NCBI GenBank assembly: GCA_963823675.1
Contig: CAWGMT010000016.1
Span: 682,001 to 746,000 of the forward strand
DNA from: CAWGMT01 sp963823675
Lineage (GTDB): Bacteria > Planctomycetota > Planctomycetia > Isosphaerales > Isosphaeraceae
Direction: 5' to 3'
Length of the DNA stretch: 64,000 nt
The position numbers were made by a program, and so were the translations under genes. Positions within the stretch are counted from its first letter, which is position 1, and each line of letters starts with the position of its first letter. The notes under the pieces were generated by a model. That model saw nothing but the letters and a program-made list of their open reading frames with translations. It was not told the origin of the DNA and did no database searches. This document shows, one piece after another, positions 56,997-64,000 of the stretch.

Positions 56997-57441
56997 GCCC
57001 AGTCGTATCCTCTCGTGTTTGCGCTACCGCTTTGCGTGTGACTTCTCCTTTGAGGCGCCGCAACACCCCCGTCAGGCCGCGAACCCGAAGCATGCCCAGG
57101 ATCTCGGCGAGCCCGCAGCGTTCCACGACGTCAGCGGGAACCTGGAGGACTTCCTCGACGGTCGCCCCGTTCAATCCTGCCAGCAGGATCGCGACGAAGC
57201 CGCGGACCGTGGGAGCCTCGATCGGTGCATCGGCGTAGAGTGAAACCTGACTGCCGTCGAGCTCGACGAACAGATAGACCGGAGATTGACATTCCTCGAC
57301 ACGGTGGGCCGCATCCTTGTGGGCGACGAGCCGCTCCGGCAATGGCGGCAGACTCTTGGCGAAATCGAGCACGAGATCGATCCGCTCCTGACGGTCCGCT
57401 TCCTTGAGCTCGGCGAGAATCGTTTCCAGTGCAGCCCGCAT
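56965..57441 (-). CDS. sufE: Sulfur acceptor protein SufE
   Basis: SufE takes persulfide sulfur from a cysteine desulfurase and passes it to SufBCD. The ATG at 57441 gives MRAALETILAELKEADRQER and 158 residues, including LVLDFAKSLPPLPERL and the catalytic Cys in RVEECQSPVYLFVEL, then YADAPIEAPTVRGFVAILLA. The frame is open to 57528, overlapping the rhodanese gene, but the family starts near this ATG. Its usual partner SufS is not in this operon. Confidence 0.9.
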   Translation of the reverse strand: MRAALETILAELKEADRQERIDLVLDFAKSLPPLPERLVAHKDAAHRVEECQSPVYLFVELDGSQVSLYADAPIEAPTVRGFVAILLAGLNGATVEEVLQVPADVVERCGLAEILGMLRVRGLTGVLRRLKGEVTRKAVAQTREDTTGHVSIRQSSDS

Positions 57442-57485
57442 GATCGAAAACCTCGGCACACCGCGGAAAAAATCGAGTCGCCCGA

Positions 57486-58340
57486 TCATGCTCCCTTGGC
57501 AATGGGCGCACGAACGAGGTTTCCCCATTCGGTCCAGGAACCATCATAGTTCTTGACGTTGGCGTAACCCAGCAGATAGGTCAAGACAAACCACGTCAGG
57601 CTGGAGCGTTCGCCGATGCGACAGTAGGCGACCACCGGGTCGCTCGACTTCAACCCGATTTCGTCTTCGTATATCGCCGTGAGCTCGGCAACTGATTTGA
57701 AGGTCCCGTCTTCATTGACGGCGCGGCTCCACGGGACGTTCCTGGCGCCCGGGATATGGCCCCCGCGCAGGGCGCCTTCCTGCGGATAGTCCTCCATGTG
57801 CAAAAGCTCACCGGTGAACTCCTTGGGGCTGCGGACGTCGATCAAGGGGAGCCCGGCCTTCGAATGAGCGAGAACGGCGTCGCGGAAGGTCCGGATCCGG
57901 TTTTCCTGGCTTTCACCCACGGAATAGCGAGACGGAGAATAACTGGGAATTTCGGTGGTCGTCGGGCGCCGCTGGTCTAGCCAGAGCTTGCGACCACCGT
58001 CGAGGATCCGGCAATCCCTGTGTCCGAACAGCTTGAACGCCCAGAACGCATAGCAGGCCCACCAGTTTGATTTGTCGCCGTAGAACACGACAGTCGTGTC
58101 GTTGCCAATTCCGGCCTTGGAACAGAGCGCGGCGAATCTCTCGGTGTTGATGTAATCGCGGATCAGTTGATCCTGGAGGTCGCCCTGCCAATCGATCCGC
58201 ACGGCGCCGGGTATGTGGCTCAAGTCGTAAAGCAAGATGTCTTCGTCGCTCTCGACGATGCGAACCTTCGGGTCCGCGGTGTGGGCCAGGGCCCAGTCAG
58301 CCGAGACCAGGACTTCGGGATGAGCGTAGGTCTTTGCCAT
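57486..58340 (-). CDS. Tandem rhodanese (thiosulfate/3-mercaptopyruvate sulfurtransferase)
   Basis: The 284-residue protein has two rhodanese domains. The first is inactive-like (WALAHTADPKVRIVESDEDI, VVFYGDKSNWWACYAFWAF) and the second has the catalytic loop Cys in VVAYCRIGERSSLTWFVL, with the CH2-type signatures LIDVRSPKEFTGE and NYDGSWTEWGNL. It transfers sulfane sulfur from thiosulfate or mercaptopyruvate. It lies between sufD and sufE, where sufS is found in many SUF operons, so it may serve as a sulfur donor to SufE. This is inference from position. Confidence 0.88.
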   Translation of the reverse strand: MAKTYAHPEVLVSADWALAHTADPKVRIVESDEDILLYDLSHIPGAVRIDWQGDLQDQLIRDYINTERFAALCSKAGIGNDTTVVFYGDKSNWWACYAFWAFKLFGHRDCRILDGGRKLWLDQRRPTTTEIPSYSPSRYSVGESQENRIRTFRDAVLAHSKAGLPLIDVRSPKEFTGELLHMEDYPQEGALRGGHIPGARNVPWSRAVNEDGTFKSVAELTAIYEDEIGLKSSDPVVAYCRIGERSSLTWFVLTYLLGYANVKNYDGSWTEWGNLVRAPIAKGA

Positions 58341-58360
58341 CGGTTAGACTCCTCGAGTAG

Positions 58361-59691
58361 TCAAGAGACAAGCTTGGTTGCGACGGCTTGGCGCAGCGTT
58401 TCGCACACGGGCTCGACCGTGATCCGGTCGTACACGTCGGCGAAAAACCCCTCGACGATCAGTCGGATGGCCACGTCGCGCGGTATGCCACGGGCTTGAG
58501 CGTAGAAGATCATGTCCTCGTCCACGCGGCCGGCGGTCGCTCCATGCGTGCAGCGAACGTCATTGGCCTCGATCTCCAGACCGGGAATCGAATCGGCACG
58601 GGCTGATTCCGAAAGCACCAGATTGTCGTTTTTCTGATAAGCGTCGGTCCGTTGGGCTTGCTTCTCGACCCGGATCATCCCCTTCCAGACGATCCGCGAT
58701 CGGTCCTTGAGCCCGCCCCGGTAGAGCAAGTCGCTGGTGGTGTGCGGAGCGATATGGTCTTGCCGGGTAAAGTACGCCAGATGCTGGCGGCCCGACGTGA
58801 ACATGACACCATTGACCTGAGCGGAGGCCCCCGGTCCCGTGAGTGCAACCTCTTGATTGACCTTGGCCAGGCGAGACCCCAGGGCGCCGATGGTCCACTG
58901 CAGCGCGGCGTCGCGTCCGACCAAGGCTCGCTCTCTGCTGAAGTGCCACGTCGTCTCGTCCCAATTCTGGATATTGACCAGCCGCAGCCGGGCGTTCTGC
59001 GCCAGGAAAACCTCGACGGCGCCGACATGGAGCGACGCCCGTTGACTGCCTTCGCGCCCGCCATTTCGCGCACCAGGGTGGCTTCGGCACCTTCCTCGAG
59101 CACGACCAAGGTATGGCTCAGATCGACTCGCCCGCCGCCGGCCAGCCCGATCAGGCTGAAGAGAGGGGCCTCGATCCTCACGCCCTTTGGAACATAGAGC
59201 AAGGCCCCACCCGTCCAGAAAGCCGCGTGCAGCGCCGCGAAGAAGTCATCGGCGGGCGTCACCGCCTCGGTGAGCAGGTAACGCTGGAGGATCTCGGGAC
59301 ATTCCTTGACAGCCCGGTCCAGGTCGATCAGAACCGCACCGCCTGAGCGAGCCGGGTCGGGACGACGAACCAATGCGCCGTTGATATGCTCGATGCCGGT
59401 GGCGTAGTGTGCGCTCAAGGTTGCCCAGAGCGGATCGAAGCCGGCGACCGCTTCATCGCCGGGGGCCTCGGCGAATAGAGGCGAGAAGCTGTCGAGCCGT
59501 AGCCCGCGGATGTCGGTCCGGCGCCATTCCTCGTCGCGCGCGCTTGGCCAAGGAAACGCCTGAAAGCGAGCGAACGCCTGGCGGCGCCTTTCGATCAACC
59601 ACGCCGGCTCGTCGCGATTGCGGAGAAACGCCTCAAAAGCGGCGTCGGTGAAGCTGCCTGCGGTCGTAGTGCTTACGGACAATGTAGTCAT
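58361..59691 (-). CDS. sufD: Fe-S assembly protein SufD; frameshift at 59057
   Basis: SufD forms the SufBCD scaffold. The N-terminal part, from ATG 59691, has EAFLRNRDEPAWLIERRRQA, FPWPSARDEEWRRTDIRGL, ALLYVPKGVRIEAPLFSLI and LVVLEEGAEATLVREMAG. The continuation lies in another frame: REGSQRASLHVGAVEVFLAQ, then VNIQNWDETTWHFSRERALV and to the end IEANDVRCTHGATAGRVDED, LIVEGFFADVYDRI. A C run of three at 59057-59059 (GGG on the coding strand) needs one more base to give MAGREGSQRA. SufD is normally important, so this may be a sequence error. Confidence 0.9.
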
Positions 59692-59707
59692 GACGAGTTA
59701 GATTTCG

Positions 59708-59833
59708 CTACAGGCCAAGCCAGAACCGCACGACGTCCTCGACCTGTCTCAGTTGGTCCGCAGAAAGATCGCCCAGACGCCGAATCAATTCCAGGTCAAC
59801 CAACCACACTTCGCCTCGCTTAGATCTCGACAT
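59708..59833 (-). pseudogene. MazF/PemK-like toxin remnant (41 codons)
   Basis: ATG 59833 begins MSRSKRGEVWLVDL, the typical N-terminus of MazF/PemK toxins (RGEVWxVDL). The next residues (ELIRRLGDLSADQLRQVEDV, then VRFWLGL and TAG 59708-59710) resemble the C-terminal helix of the same family. The central 60 or so residues, with the catalytic region, are absent, so a clean in-frame deletion is likely. It lies between sufD and sufB in the operon. No antitoxin gene is near. Confidence 0.6.
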
Positions 59834-59862
59834 CGGCTGCCTCGCGAGCGTCATACGCTTGC

Positions 59863-61278
59863 TCACCCCACCGAGCCTTCCATCTGGAGCTGGATGAGCT
59901 TGTTCATCTCGACGGCGTATTCCATCGGCAGCTCTTTGACGAGCGGCTCGATGAAGCCGCTGACGATCAGGGTCAACGCCTCGGCCTCGGAAAGCCCGCG
60001 GCTCCTCAAGTAGAAAAGCTGTTCCTCCCCGATCTTGGAAACGCTGGCCTCGTGGCCGATCTTGACGTCGTTCTCGTCGATCTCGATGTAGGGGTAGGTA
60101 TCCGAACGGCTCCGTTCGTCGAGGATCAGAGCGTCGCAGACGACGTTCGACTTCGACCCCTTGGCGCCGTGGGCGACCTTCAAGAGCCCGCGATAGCTGG
60201 CGCGGCCGCCGTTCTTGCTGATGCTCTTGGAGATGATCCGCGAGCTCGTGTAAGGCGCGCCGTGCACCACCTTGCCGCCCGCGTCCTGGTGCTGGCCCTT
60301 GCCGGCGAAGGCGATCGAAAGGATCTCCCCGTGTGCGCCCTTGCCCAGCATGTAAACGGATGGGTATTTCATGGTCAGCTTGCTGCCCAGATTGCCGTCA
60401 ACCCATTCCATCACGGCGTCCTCGTAAGCCACGGCTCGCTTGGTCACGAGGTTGTAGATGTTGTTGGCCCAGTTCTGGATCGTCGTGTAGCGGCAGCGAG
60501 CGTTCTTCTTGACGACGATCTCGACGACCGCGGAGTGCAGGCTCTCGCTGGTGTAGATCGGCGCGGTGCAACCCTCGACGTAGTGAACCTGGGCGCCTTC
60601 TTCGACGATGATCAGGGTTCGCTCGAACTGGCCCATGTTCTCGGTGTTGATCCGGAAATAGGCCTGAAGCGGGATATCGACCTTGACGCCCGCCGGCACG
60701 TAAACGAACGAGCCGCCGCTCCAGACCGCCGAGTTGAGCGCCGCGAACTTGTTGTCGTGCAGCGGAATGATCGTGCCGAAATACTCCTTCACCAGATCGG
60801 GATGCTCCCGGACCGCGGTGTCGGTGTCGACGAAGATCACCCCTTTTTTCTGCAGGTCTTCGCGGAGACTGTGATAAACGACCTCGGATTCATACTGGGC
60901 CCCGACTCCCGCCAGGAACTTGCGCTCGGCTTCGGGGATGCCCAGCTTGTCGAACGTGTTCTTGATCTCGGCCGGGACATCGTCCCAGGTCTTTCCCTGG
61001 CGGTCCGTCGCCCTCATGTAATAGTGAATGTCGTCGAAATTGAGCTCGGACAGGTCGCCTCCCCATATCGGAGTCGGCTTCTGCCGAAAGACATCGAGAG
61101 CCTTGAGCCGGTACTCGCGCATCCACTGCGGCTCGTTCTTCATTTCCGAGATCTGACAGACGATATCGCGGGTCAATCCCTTACCGCTCTTGAAGGCGTA
61201 ATGTTCATCCGAATCGCGGAAGCCGTACTTGTATTCGTCCTTGATGCCCGCAACCTGGAGATTCAAATCGGTCAACAT
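59863..61278 (-). CDS. sufB: Fe-S assembly protein SufB
   Basis: SufB is the scaffold on which Fe-S clusters form with SufC and SufD. From ATG 61278 (AAGGACC about 8 bases upstream) the protein has 471 residues, the normal length. Signatures are YKYGFRDSDEHYAFKSGKGL, PIWGGDLSELNFDDIHYYMR, LNSAVWSGGSFVYVPAGVKV, QVHYVEGCTAPIYTSESLHS with the conserved Cys, DILDER-type DALILDERSRSDTYPYIEI, and EASVSKIGEEQLFYLRSRGL. The frame extends to 61455 without family similarity. It is intact. Confidence 0.96.
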   Translation of the reverse strand: MLTDLNLQVAGIKDEYKYGFRDSDEHYAFKSGKGLTRDIVCQISEMKNEPQWMREYRLKALDVFRQKPTPIWGGDLSELNFDDIHYYMRATDRQGKTWDDVPAEIKNTFDKLGIPEAERKFLAGVGAQYESEVVYHSLREDLQKKGVIFVDTDTAVREHPDLVKEYFGTIIPLHDNKFAALNSAVWSGGSFVYVPAGVKVDIPLQAYFRINTENMGQFERTLIIVEEGAQVHYVEGCTAPIYTSESLHSAVVEIVVKKNARCRYTTIQNWANNIYNLVTKRAVAYEDAVMEWVDGNLGSKLTMKYPSVYMLGKGAHGEILSIAFAGKGQHQDAGGKVVHGAPYTSSRIISKSISKNGGRASYRGLLKVAHGAKGSKSNVVCDALILDERSRSDTYPYIEIDENDVKIGHEASVSKIGEEQLFYLRSRGLSEAEALTLIVSGFIEPLVKELPMEYAVEMNKLIQLQMEGSVG

Positions 61279-62197
61279 TGCATTGGTCCTTTGCGTTGAT
61301 TTCGGTTCGTCCACCCGGTGGTTTGGGTGAGTTTCGGCGGTTACGATGCTCGTTGACCCGCGGGCGCGAGCGCTGCCTGGGATTGATTCGCTGCGCCGCT
61401 TCCAGCTCTTCCTCGTCCCTGGCCGCCTCGGGGTGTTTGGCGCGCACCCAGTCATAACCCTCGTTTTCCAGCAGTTTCACGAGCTCGGGCCCGCCGTTTT
61501 CCACAATCCGGCCGCCGAAGAGGATGTGGACAAACTGTGGCTTGATGTAATTCAAGATCCGTTCGTAGTGCGTGATGACCAGAACACCACTGCCGTGACG
61601 CACCGCAATCCGATTCACCCCCTCGGAGACGATGCGCACCGCGTCGATATCAAGGCCGCTGTCCGTTTCATCGAGGATCGCGAACGCCGGCCGCAACATG
61701 GCAAGCTGAAGGATCTCGGCGCGCTTCTTCTCACCGCCCGAGAACCCATCATTGAGATAGCGGCGCGCAAACTCCTGGTCGACGCCCAGCTCGTCCATTT
61801 GTTCCCGCAGCTCCTTGCGGAAGTCGCGCATCGGGATCAGGTCCTCGCCCTCCTTGCGATCGGGGTTGCGGACATTGGTCACCGCGTGGCGCAGAAAATT
61901 AGCCACCGACACCCCGGGAATCGCCGTGGGATACTGGAATGCCAGGAACAATCCAGCCTTGGCTCGTTCGTCGGGCTCCATGCCCAGTAGGTCCATTCCA
62001 TCAAGCTTGACCGAGCCCGCGGTGACCTCGTATTTGGGATGGCCCATCAGGGCATAGCTCAGCGTGCTCTTTCCCGACCCGTTAGGGCCCATCAGCGCGT
62101 GGACCTCACCCTGGCGGATGTTCAGGTCCACCCCGCGCAAGATTTCCTTGCCCTCGATCGCGACGTGCAGATTCTCAATGCAAAGCTCTTTGCTCAT
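61205..62197 (-). CDS. sufC: Fe-S assembly ATPase SufC; C-terminus uncertain
   Basis: SufC is the ABC-type ATPase of SufBCD. ATG 62197 gives LCIENLHVAIEGKEILRGVD, Walker A GPNGSGKST, signature FSGGEKKRAEILQL, Walker B FAILDETDSGLDIDAV, and the H-loop VLVITHYERIL. The core is 265 residues. The annotated frame continues past the sufB start and ends at 61205, adding a basic tail with no similarity (about 55 residues). In the neighbouring frame a TAA at 61341-61343 would end the protein as a normal SufC of about 285 residues, so an indel near 61380 is possible. The overlap with sufB is therefore doubtful. Confidence 0.93.
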   Translation of the reverse strand: MSKELCIENLHVAIEGKEILRGVDLNIRQGEVHALMGPNGSGKSTLSYALMGHPKYEVTAGSVKLDGMDLLGMEPDERAKAGLFLAFQYPTAIPGVSVANFLRHAVTNVRNPDRKEGEDLIPMRDFRKELREQMDELGVDQEFARRYLNDGFSGGEKKRAEILQLAMLRPAFAILDETDSGLDIDAVRIVSEGVNRIAVRHGSGVLVITHYERILNYIKPQFVHILFGGRIVENGGPELVKLLENEGYDWVRAKHPEAARDEEELEAAQRINPRQRSRPRVNEHRNRRNSPKPPGGRTEINAKDQCNVDRFESPGCGHQGRIQVRLPRFG

Positions 62198-62319
62198 CAG
62201 TCCTTCATCCTGTTGACTCTCGATCCTCTGTCGTCACGACGGGCTCCATCGGTTCTCGCGATGTTGAAGCGGGCCACGAGAGCCGGCGAACCCGCGGGAT
62301 CGAGACCTTCTCGATCTGA

Positions 62320-62967
62320 TCAACCCGACCCGGGCGGGGCGATCGGCACCGGCTTGGCCTGGAAATCGCAAACGCGATCGCCGTCGAGCCGGCACTGGCT
62401 GAGCCGTAAGCTCCGGCCCAGCACCTTCTCAAACATCTTCCGCTCCAGAGCGCAGATCGCGCGGTCGGTCTCGGCGAGCTCGTAGTAGGGGCAAGAGTGC
62501 TGACGCAGAACCGGGATCAATCCGCCCGCATCTCGGGCCACTTCAGCCTCCACGCCCCGTTCGTGAAGCACGCCGGTGAGTTGCACCAGCCGGCCCTCCC
62601 ATTCCGGACCACTGACCTGGCGGCAGTAGATGGCGGCAAGGCGATCCGTGACCCGCGCAAAAAGAACGCGGCGCAACCTGCGATCCTCGACTGAACTCAT
62701 CAACTCTTCCCAGAGCACGAGCGCGAGATCGGCGTAATTCTGCCCGAGTTGCTTCTGGGCAAAGGCGCTGACCTCGTAAACGTGCCGGGGCCGCCCCCGC
62801 CCGCGATGCTCCGCATGACGCTCGACCAGCCGGGCGCTCACCAGCCGCGTCAGCCGATTGCGGATCGCCGTATCCGTCACGCCCAAGCTCGCGGCCATTT
62901 CCGCCACGCTCATGGGGCCGCCGCGACGAATCAAGTCCAGCAATGCTCGATCCGACGATTCGGACAT
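62320..62967 (-). CDS. sufR: SufR-type Fe-S-sensing transcriptional regulator
   Basis: The 215-residue protein has an N-terminal winged HTH of the ArsR/DeoR type (GPMSVAEMAASLGVTDTAIR, then NRLTRLVSARLVERHAEHRG) and a C-terminal cysteine set: HSCPYYELAETDRAICALER, LSQCRLDGDRVCDF. In cyanobacterial SufR such cysteines hold a [4Fe-4S] cluster and the protein represses the suf operon. ATG 62967 has GGAG 9 bases upstream; a TTG at 62991 is less likely. The gene begins the SUF operon, which it probably regulates. Confidence 0.9.
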   Translation of the reverse strand: MSESSDRALLDLIRRGGPMSVAEMAASLGVTDTAIRNRLTRLVSARLVERHAEHRGRGRPRHVYEVSAFAQKQLGQNYADLALVLWEELMSSVEDRRLRRVLFARVTDRLAAIYCRQVSGPEWEGRLVQLTGVLHERGVEAEVARDAGGLIPVLRQHSCPYYELAETDRAICALERKMFEKVLGRSLRLSQCRLDGDRVCDFQAKPVPIAPPGSG

Positions 62968-63312
62968 GCCAAGCAACTCCGTCTCGCCCAAGGCCCGTTA
63001 ACTCGTGAAATTGACGGTTTCAACACTCGCATCTACTTCGATTGTAGAGGACCCTTGCCGGCACGTCTATCGCTCGGAGGACCTATTTCCCATTTTTTCC
63101 AAAGGAATTTGTGAAAAATATGAGTCTCGGGGTCGAAACGAATGTGCTGATTGAGGTTGCGCCGTACGTCTGTGACCTGGGCGAACTGGCGAACAGTGCG
63201 GGAAACTGTTGGAACTGCTCTCGTTTGCCACGGGCGCGTTACAATCATGACGTCATCCGGAAGACCAGGGAACCCTGCGATGGGTGTGGATCTTGGGTGC
63301 GGGAAAGCGTGA
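62968..63312. promoter_or_regulatory. Divergent sufR-purB control region
   Basis: About 345 bases separate the minus-strand SUF operon from purB. The A+T-rich segment around 63090-63120 contains ATTTTTTCC and, 14 bases later, GTGAAAAAT, an imperfect inverted arrangement that could be part of an operator. The cyanobacterial SufR site (CAAC-N6-GTTG) was not found. No -35/-10 pair is convincing. Confidence 0.35.
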
Positions 63313-64000
63313 ATGGCCCTTCACGAGGTTTACGACAATCCGCTGGTCAGTCGCTACGCCAGCCAGACCATGGCTCGGCTTTGGTCTGCCCAGGTCAAGT
63401 TCTCCACCTGGCGACGACTCTGGACAGCCCTCGCCGACAGCGAGCGTCGGTTAGGGTTGAACATCTCCGCCGACCAGGTCGACGCACTCCGGGCTGAGAT
63501 CGACAACATCGATTTTGACGCGGCCGATGCTTACGAGCGCAGGTTCCGCCATGACGTGATGGCGCACATACACGCATTAGGCGATGCGGCGCCGATTGCG
63601 CGACCGATCATTCACCTCGGGGCGACGAGCTGCTACGTAACCGACAACACCGACTTGATCTTGATCCGGCAGAGCCTCGAGCTCGTCCGTGACGCCGTGG
63701 TCGGTGCAATCGAAGCACTGGCATCGTTTGCCAGTACGTGGAAGGAACTACCGTGTCTGGGTTATACCCATTTCCAGCCCGCGCAACTGGTGACGGTCGG
63801 CAAGCGAGCGTCGCTCTGGTGTTACGAGCTGGTGCTGGATCTCGCGGAAATCACCCAACGCCTGGCGAGTATCAAGTTTCTGGGAGTCAAGGGCACGACG
63901 GGCACCCAGGCGAGCTTTCTGGAGTTGTTCGGCGGTGATCACGACAAGGTTGAAGCGCTGGACCGCCTGGTGGCCGAGGCGTTCGGCTTCGAAGCGACTT
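63313..64000 (+). CDS. purB: Adenylosuccinate lyase, 5' part (cut by window end)
   Basis: ATG 63313 starts MALHEVYDNPLVSRYASQTM, a typical PurB start. The frame is open to the end of the window (about 229 residues), with the helices of the fumarase/aspartase superfamily and signatures DVMAHIHALGD, IIHLGATSCYVTDNTDLI, LGYTHFQPAQLVTVGKRASL and KGTTGTQASFLELF. The enzyme acts twice in purine synthesis (SAICAR to AICAR, adenylosuccinate to AMP). GGGAAAG upstream is a weak ribosome binding site. The signature catalytic Ser loop is beyond the window. Confidence 0.95.
   Translation, partial: MALHEVYDNPLVSRYASQTMARLWSAQVKFSTWRRLWTALADSERRLGLNISADQVDALRAEIDNIDFDAADAYERRFRHDVMAHIHALGDAAPIARPIIHLGATSCYVTDNTDLILIRQSLELVRDAVVGAIEALASFASTWKELPCLGYTHFQPAQLVTVGKRASLWCYELVLDLAEITQRLASIKFLGVKGTTGTQASFLELFGGDHDKVEALDRLVAEAFGFEAT

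Noticed and set aside
60052..61299. A 415-codon plus-strand frame.
   Set aside because: Antisense of sufB, which is complete and conserved.
61205..61345. A real C-terminal extension of SufC overlapping sufB.
   Set aside because: The tail has no similarity and a stop in the neighbouring frame at 61341-61343 would give normal length; an indel is more likely, although this is not proven.

Overview
The window looks like a chromosomal segment of a planctomycete, most probably of the Isosphaeraceae type. The grounds are high G+C, a DUF1559 protein with a pilin-like N-terminus, Ser/Thr kinases with a DWG motif and fused TPR tails, TIGR02603-type heme proteins, a FlgI-like protein carrying HEAT repeats, and zinc-binding forms of RpmJ and RpsD. 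This is inference from gene families; no rRNA or tRNA gene was found to confirm it.

Layout. 0-4 kb: a hydrogenase-maturation cluster on the minus strand (hypF, a hypC stump, a hypD stump, hypE) with no hydrogenase genes in view. 4-9.2 kb: a minus-strand operon for periplasmic PQQ alcohol oxidation (quinoprotein dehydrogenase with the lanthanide-type DYD motif, a three-domain substrate-binding-like protein, a diheme cytochrome c), with overlapping stops and starts. 9.6-20 kb: DUF1559 protein, a broken REC-GGDEF gene, a FlgI/HEAT protein, an HTH-REC regulator, a LmbE deacetylase, and a thiSG-dinG pair. 20-29 kb: accessory and decayed DNA (secreted protein with a nonsense codon, a multiply broken kinase-TPR gene, orphan antitoxin-like gene, M56 and WD40 fragments, TolB-like protein). 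29-38.5 kb: housekeeping genes (ruvC, cysS, ispF, csrA, an aldo/keto reductase, and the alpha operon rpmJ-rpsM-rpsK-rpsD-rpoA-rplQ), HIT protein, and two long perfect hairpins. 38-46 kb: squalene-cyclase-like protein, GH5 glycosidase, YyaL/DUF255 protein, Gfo/Idh/MocA oxidoreductase, secreted Pro-rich protein. 46-52 kb: lpxB, then a STAND ATPase-TPR gene split by a complete insertion sequence with CTAG target duplications. 52-56 kb: an enhancer-binding-protein-like regulator with damaged AAA+ motifs, dgoK, and a CI/LexA-like regulator lacking the catalytic Ser. 56-63 kb: a SUF Fe-S assembly operon (sufR-sufC-sufB-mazF remnant-sufD-rhodanese-sufE-Rieske-DUF59). 63.3 kb to the end: the 5' part of purB.

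A strong cross-cutting signal is the number of frame disruptions. At least ten genes are broken, including normally essential or important ones (cysS, lpxB, sufD). Many can be repaired by one or two bases in a homopolymer or CG/GC repeat. This suggests under-polished sequence for part of the set, overlaid on real decay (kinase-TPR pseudogene, gene fragments, mazF remnant, IS insertion). Genes are annotated here as repaired units, with the lesion stated.

I did not find a clear, wholly new multi-gene system. The most interesting candidates are the lanthanide-type PQQ operon with a triple binding-protein fusion, the ThiS-ThiG fusion, the SUF operon with a rhodanese where SufS would be expected, and two regulators that kept their fold but lost catalytic residues.
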